DNA from: RBG-13-33-26 sp964430085 | Lineage (GTDB): Archaea > Nanobdellota > Nanobdellia > Pacearchaeales > GW2011-AR1 | Assembly: GCA_964430085.1 (NCBI GenBank) | Contig: CAYSES010000020.1 | Coordinates: forward strand, 1-9,579 | DNA: 9,579 nt | Reading direction: 5' to 3' | Part shown: positions 6,093-9,579 of the stretch, piece after piece | Layout: every line of letters starts with the position of its first letter | Position numbering within the stretch: the stretch's first letter is position 1 | Program-made: the position numbers and the translations under genes | Notes under the pieces: model-generated | What the model was told of the DNA's origin: nothing | The model's database searches: none | What the model saw: only the letters and a program-made list of their open reading frames with translations

Positions 6093-7061
6093 ATGGAAGG
6101 AGAATTAATTAACCGCAAAATATCTAAAATAGAAAAGATGATAATAGGGGTAGAAAAATATCCAAACCCGATTTTGTCCCCAGAATGGGAAGAGTTTGAA
6201 GATAAATATTCTTCACTAAGAAATTCTGGAGGGATATACCACAAAGAAAAGGAAAGCATAATTCTTCTAGTAACAGTAAGACACAAAAAAGATAACAAAA
6301 GCAGATTGCATGTAGCAAAAAGTCAAGACGGCTACAATTTCAAGCTAGAAGAAGAACCATTTATAGATTTAAATGCAGATTCCTTGTTGGGTGTTGAAGA
6401 TCCAAGAATCTCAAAAATTAAAGATGAATATTATATCACTTTTACATCATTTAAGGAGATGTATGAAACAGGCAATACAACACGTATAGGATTAGTCAAA
6501 ACAAAAGATTTCAAAACATATACAGATAGACAGATAATTTTAGATCATTATAGCAATAACAAAAATTGTGTCATATTTAAAATACCAAGTTATGAAGGAT
6601 TTTATATTATTCATCGACCTTTCATTAAAAATTCTAAAGAAAAAGCTGCTGCTTATATAGCAAGAACAATTGATTTCAAAAACTGGGAAGATCTGGGAGT
6701 TTTCCTTAAACCAAGAAAAAGAATGTGGGACAGCGCACGAGTGGGGATCAATACCCCCCCGATAAGAATTAGCAGGAATAGGTTATTTATGTTGTATCAT
6801 GGTGCAGATGAGCAAAATACCTATAGGTTAGGGGGGATAATCATTGATGAGAATAACCCAAAAAATGTTATCTGGCGTTCAAAAGAACCGATAATTACTC
6901 CTGAACTTAAATGGGAAACTTCTGGTGGTAGTTCAGGAGCAGAAGTGCCAAATGTTGTCTTTACATGTAATTTGATTCCATTAACAAATAATGAATTTTT
7001 GACTTATCATTCAGGAGCAGATAAGTATCTCGGAAGAGCTCTAATAAGAATAAAAAAATAA
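6093..7061 (+). CDS. GH130-family beta-mannoside phosphorylase or hydrolase
   Basis: The 322-residue protein has the five-bladed beta-propeller signature of glycoside hydrolase family 130, whose members phosphorolyse or hydrolyse beta-mannosides. Landmarks are NPIL (25-28), N-S-G-G-I, the V-E102-D103-P-R motif, whose aspartate is at the position reported as general acid in the family, YYITFTS, N-N-K-N-C-V-I-F (155-162), HRP (174-176), MWDSARVG, NTPPI, YHGAD (235-239), YRLGG and a final YHSGAD. Blade-4 residues differ from the common pattern: the usual lysine-aspartate in N-x-K-D is K-N, and the FPEKI segment is shortened to IFKIP. No signal peptide is present, so it acts in the cytoplasm. I cannot tell phosphorylase from hydrolase, nor the linkage. 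It sits between ftsY and srp54 with its own promoter, so a functional tie to SRP is not established. Mannan use, or turnover of a mannose-containing glycan, would fit the family. Confidence 0.85.
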   Translation: MEGELINRKISKIEKMIIGVEKYPNPILSPEWEEFEDKYSSLRNSGGIYHKEKESIILLVTVRHKKDNKSRLHVAKSQDGYNFKLEEEPFIDLNADSLLGVEDPRISKIKDEYYITFTSFKEMYETGNTTRIGLVKTKDFKTYTDRQIILDHYSNNKNCVIFKIPSYEGFYIIHRPFIKNSKEKAAAYIARTIDFKNWEDLGVFLKPRKRMWDSARVGINTPPIRISRNRLFMLYHGADEQNTYRLGGIIIDENNPKNVIWRSKEPIITPELKWETSGGSSGAEVPNVVFTCNLIPLTNNEFLTYHSGADKYLGRALIRIKK

Positions 7062-7067
7062 TAACCC

Positions 7068-7081
7068 AAAAACTTAATAAC
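7068..7081 (+). promoter_or_regulatory. Promoter element of srp54, identical to that of ftsY
   Basis: AAAAACTTAATAAC, identical over 14 nt to 4951-4964 and at exactly the same 35-nt distance from its start codon. It follows the GH130 stop codon closely. The core is centred about 26 nt upstream of the ATG at 7103, as for a TATA box. Confidence 0.6.
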
Positions 7082-7102
7082 GTCTTCTTTACTAAATAAA
7101 TC

Positions 7103-8479
7103 ATGTTAGAAAAACTTGGAGAAGTAATAAGAAAAGCAACAGACAAAATAGCTAATGCTATATTTCTAAATAAAGATTTAGTAGATGTTATAATAAGGGA
7201 TTTACAAAGGGCATTAATTGAAGCGGACGTTAACGTTTCTCTCGTAAAAGAGATAAGTGACAAATTAAAAAAATCAGCGCTAGATGAAAGACTTAAAGGA
7301 GTTGAAAAAAAAGAACATATAATAAAATTATTGCACGATGAACTCCTAAATATTCTTGGGGAGTATAAAGAATTAAAATTAAGTAAAAAACAAAATAAGG
7401 TTCTTCTTCTTGGGCTTTACGGAAGTGGGAAAACGACAACAATTGCAAAACTAGGGAATTATTATGCTAAGAGAGGATTTAAAGTTGCATTAATCGGACT
7501 GGATGTTCATCGTCCAGCAGCCCAAGAACAGTTAAAACAGCTTGCAGAGAAAAATAAGTTGAATTATTTTATAGATATTGAAGAAAAAAATCCATTAAAA
7601 CTATGGAAAAAATATGAAAAAAAATTAAAGGATTATAATTTAATTCTTGTAGACACTGCAGGAAGGCATACCTTAGATAAAGAATTAATAAAGGAGATTA
7701 AGTCTTTGAACAAAGAAATAAAACCAACAGAATCAATTCTCGTAATACCTGCAGATATTGGTCAAGCAGCAAAAAAACAGGCACAGGAATTCAAAGATAC
7801 AGTAAACATCTCAGGAGTCATAATAACAAGGATGGATTCAACAGCTAAGGCAGGAGGAGCATTGACAGCATGTGCAGAAACACATGCTCCAGTTTATTTC
7901 ATAGGAACTGGGGAGAAGATAAATGATATAGAGGAATTCAATCCAGAAAGATTTTTATCCCGTCTTTTGGGCATGGGAGATCTACAAACATTAATAGAAA
8001 AAGTAAAATCAGTTACCTCTGAACAAAATCAGAAAAAAATTCAAAGGAATCTTGAAGAAGGAAAGTTAACCTTGGATGATGTCATAGAACAAGTCAAATC
8101 AATGAACTCGATTGGGGGGTTTGATAAAATTAAATCTATGATACCAGGACTTTCAAATATAAATGCAAAAATTCCAGAAGGTAAACTTGAAAGCCAAGAA
8201 GCAAAGGTCGCTAAATGGGAACACATTGTAAAATCAATGACCCAAAAAGAAAAAGAAAATCCAGAATTATTAGAAAAACAAACCTCAAGAATTGCCAGAA
8301 TTGCAAAAGGGGCAGGAGTTCCAACAAGTGATATCCGTTCTTTATTAAAACAATATAAACTCCTTATGGAGGTTGTTAAGTCAGGAGTCGGAGCTAGTGG
8401 GGAGAATATGTCACAAGGAATGAGCCAAAAACAATTAATGAAATTTGCCAAGAAGTTTGGAAAGAAATTGAAATTTTGA
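7103..8479 (+). CDS. srp54: Signal recognition particle 54 kDa protein (SRP54)
   Basis: SRP54 binds signal sequences and 7S RNA and, with FtsY, delivers ribosomes to the translocon. The 458 residues have the expected N domain (about 1-95), G domain and methionine-rich M domain (about 300-435). P-loop G104-L-Y-G-S-G-K-T-T has Tyr where Gln is usual. The I-box loop is D134-V-H-R-P-A-A (commonly DTYRPAA) and G3 is D184-T-A-G-R. G4 is T242-R-M-D, where TKxD is typical, followed by STAKAGGALTA. The M domain carries the RNA-binding SRIARIAKGAG at 395-405 (usually GSG). KSMNSIGGFDKIKSMIPG marks the M domain hinge, and the C-terminal tail is Lys/Phe-rich. The ATG lies 41 nt after the GH130 stop and 35 nt after the shared promoter element. 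Confidence 0.95.
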   Translation: MLEKLGEVIRKATDKIANAIFLNKDLVDVIIRDLQRALIEADVNVSLVKEISDKLKKSALDERLKGVEKKEHIIKLLHDELLNILGEYKELKLSKKQNKVLLLGLYGSGKTTTIAKLGNYYAKRGFKVALIGLDVHRPAAQEQLKQLAEKNKLNYFIDIEEKNPLKLWKKYEKKLKDYNLILVDTAGRHTLDKELIKEIKSLNKEIKPTESILVIPADIGQAAKKQAQEFKDTVNISGVIITRMDSTAKAGGALTACAETHAPVYFIGTGEKINDIEEFNPERFLSRLLGMGDLQTLIEKVKSVTSEQNQKKIQRNLEEGKLTLDDVIEQVKSMNSIGGFDKIKSMIPGLSNINAKIPEGKLESQEAKVAKWEHIVKSMTQKEKENPELLEKQTSRIARIAKGAGVPTSDIRSLLKQYKLLMEVVKSGVGASGENMSQGMSQKQLMKFAKKFGKKLKF

Positions 8480-8493
8480 AGCAATCACAATTA

Positions 8494-8506
8494 ATTTTAA
8501 AAAATC
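8494..8506 (+). promoter_or_regulatory. TATA-like box supporting the ATG at 8527
   Basis: ATTTTAAAAAATC is centred about 27 nt upstream of the in-frame ATG at 8527. This argues for that ATG over the TTG at 8476, which would overlap the end of srp54. Confidence 0.45.
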
Positions 8507-8526
8507 AACAAACTAATCTTTTTCTT

Positions 8527-9024
8527 ATGTTTGATTTAACTCCTTATCTTACAGCACTAGTGATGTTTGTAGGTATTCTAGTGGGTACGTTAATAAGTCC
8601 AAGAATCCAGCAGAGAATGGGAATTGAACATGGAAGAAAAGATCTTCTTTTTAAGAAAAAACTTGAATATTTTGAAGGGATAGTAAATACTATTGAAAAA
8701 AACAAAAGAATATACTATAAAGCAATATCAAGAATAGAATTTTCTAAAAGTAATAAAGAGATATATAAAATTATTGAGGAATTAAAAAAAGGAAGAGAAA
8801 ATTTTCTTATATTAGCAAGTCCAATTTATTTTAATACAAAAAATTTCTCAGAGAAGATTGTTAGTTTTGTAAGGATAGAAAAAGATATATTTAATAAAAT
8901 TCCTGAATTAAAAAAGATAAAGGAAAAAAAGAGGATAATGGATCAACTAAAGGAAAATTTAAAAAGTTTGAATAGAAGGGGAGAAGAAATTGTATTGGAA
9001 ATGAAAAAGGAACTTTCAAGATGA
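8527..9024 (+). CDS. Small N-terminally membrane-anchored helical protein, function unknown
   Basis: I do not recognise this 165-residue protein. Starting at the ATG 8527, residues about 7-24 (YLTALVMFVGILVGTLIS) form one membrane-spanning helix. A charged, mainly alpha-helical region follows, rich in Lys, Glu and Ile, with a likely coiled coil in the last 40 residues. The short leading segment before the helix is compatible with an uncleaved anchor, leaving the helical part in the cytoplasm, but orientation is uncertain. A longer frame from a TTG at 8476 (182 residues) is possible. I reject it because it puts a polar stretch before the helix and overlaps srp54, while a TATA-like box fits 8527. 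The stop overlaps the start of bud32 by ATGA, so the two are translationally coupled and probably cotranscribed. A link to KEOPS cannot be inferred from this alone. Confidence 0.75.
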   Translation: MFDLTPYLTALVMFVGILVGTLISPRIQQRMGIEHGRKDLLFKKKLEYFEGIVNTIEKNKRIYYKAISRIEFSKSNKEIYKIIEELKKGRENFLILASPIYFNTKNFSEKIVSFVRIEKDIFNKIPELKKIKEKKRIMDQLKENLKSLNRRGEEIVLEMKKELSR

Positions 9025-9579
9025 AACAAGAAATAATTCAGCAGGGAGCAGAGGCAAAGATAATTTTGAATGGGGGTTTTATTATAAAAGACAGAATAAA
9101 AAAACAGTATAGGATAAAAGTGCTTGATGAAAAAATTAGAAAAAGAAGGACAAGATCAGAGACTAAACTTCTTGAAAAAGCCTCGCGGATTATTCATTGT
9201 CCGAAACCATTACAAACTCCAGATTTTTATAAAATAAAAATGCCTTTTATTAAAGGAAAAAAGCTTTCTGAATATCTTAATTCATTTTCTTTAAAAAAGC
9301 AAAAAGAAATTTGTAAAAAGATAGGGCATGAAATTGCTAAATTGCATGAGATAGATATAATTCATGGAGATTTAACCACCAGCAATATGATTTTAGTTGA
9401 TGAAAGTATTTATATAATTGATTTTGGACTCGGATATATCAGTAGAAAAATTGAAGACAAAGCAGTTGATTTGCATTTATTAAAACAGGCGTTAGAAGCA
9501 AAGCATTTTGAAAATTGGGGAGAACTTTTCAAAAAAGTTTTAGAAGGTTACAAAAATTATAAAGAATCAAAAAAAATTC
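9021..9579 (+). CDS. bud32: KEOPS complex kinase/ATPase Bud32 (3' truncated by the window)
   Basis: The frame is open from the ATG at 9021 to the window end, giving 186 residues. The full protein is usually about 200-220 residues, so only a small C-terminal piece is missing. It is the small protein-kinase-like subunit of KEOPS, which with Kae1 makes N6-threonylcarbamoyladenosine (t6A) at position 37 of ANN-decoding tRNAs. Visible motifs are the N-terminal GGFIIKDRIKKQYR segment with the probable ATP-binding lysine, LDEKIRKRRTRSE (a Bud32 hallmark), the catalytic loop H115-G-D117-x-x-x-x-N122 and the metal-binding D134-F-G. Unlike many archaea, no Kae1 domain is fused in front: the ATG overlaps the preceding unrelated gene by 4 nt. 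A fusion downstream cannot be excluded because the end is cut off. Confidence 0.92.
   Translation, partial: MKQEIIQQGAEAKIILNGGFIIKDRIKKQYRIKVLDEKIRKRRTRSETKLLEKASRIIHCPKPLQTPDFYKIKMPFIKGKKLSEYLNSFSLKKQKEICKKIGHEIAKLHEIDIIHGDLTTSNMILVDESIYIIDFGLGYISRKIEDKAVDLHLLKQALEAKHFENWGELFKKVLEGYKNYKESKKI

Noticed and set aside
4986..8479. ftsY and srp54 as a recent tandem duplication
   Set aside because: They are ancient paralogues with distinct N/A and M domains. The shared GSGKTTTIAK segment is family conservation, not recent duplication.
8041..8484. 147-residue minus-strand open frame opposite the srp54 M domain
   Set aside because: It is antisense to clearly conserved SRP54 sequence, and the Phe/Ser-rich translation is a typical shadow.
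8476..8526. TTG start at 8476 giving a 182-residue protein
   Set aside because: It overlaps srp54 and adds a polar stretch in front of the membrane helix, while the ATG at 8527 has a properly spaced TATA-like box.

Overview
The window reads as a chromosomal segment of a low-GC archaeon, most likely a reduced-genome DPANN lineage of the Woesearchaeota/Pacearchaeota type. Archaeal-type housekeeping genes support this: ribosomal proteins eL42 and eS1, a GINS replication subunit, archaeal cofactor-independent phosphoglycerate mutase, the SRP pair FtsY and SRP54, and the KEOPS kinase Bud32. Genes are packed with gaps mostly under 100 bp. Most start codons lie about 25-30 nt downstream of an A/T-rich TATA-like box, which implies largely leaderless mRNAs. 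The lineage assignment is inferred from gene content and composition, without any database search.

Left part (1-1135, + strand): the C-terminal tail of an unidentified membrane-anchored protein, then a tight eL42-eS1 ribosomal pair, then a tRNA-Thr(UGU). That tRNA has an unusual D-loop/T-loop contact.

Middle-left (1178-3352, - strand, transcribed in the order apgM, small unknown gene, gins): a glycolysis/gluconeogenesis enzyme, a small protein that looks frameshifted (or is extended by a frameshift) near its C-terminus, and a GINS51-like replication factor. A divergent promoter region of 94 bp (3353-3446) separates this block from the rightward genes.

Right part (3447-9579, + strand): a B12-binding-type radical SAM protein, ftsY, a GH130-type beta-mannoside phosphorylase/hydrolase, the SRP54 gene, a small membrane-anchored helical protein, and bud32, which runs off the window end. 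SRP54 and FtsY together target nascent membrane and secreted proteins to the translocon. Their genes share an identical 14-nt promoter-like element at the same 35-nt distance from the start codon, although a glycoside enzyme gene lies between them. Bud32 belongs to the KEOPS complex, which makes t6A in ANN-decoding tRNAs such as tRNA-Thr.

The window is mostly housekeeping and I see no mobile element, CRISPR array or defence system. The points most worth a second look are the altered elbow of the tRNA-Thr, the interrupted small gene, the shared SRP promoter element with the embedded GH130 gene, and the variant GTPase motifs of SRP54. No stretch over 300 bp lacks a gene.
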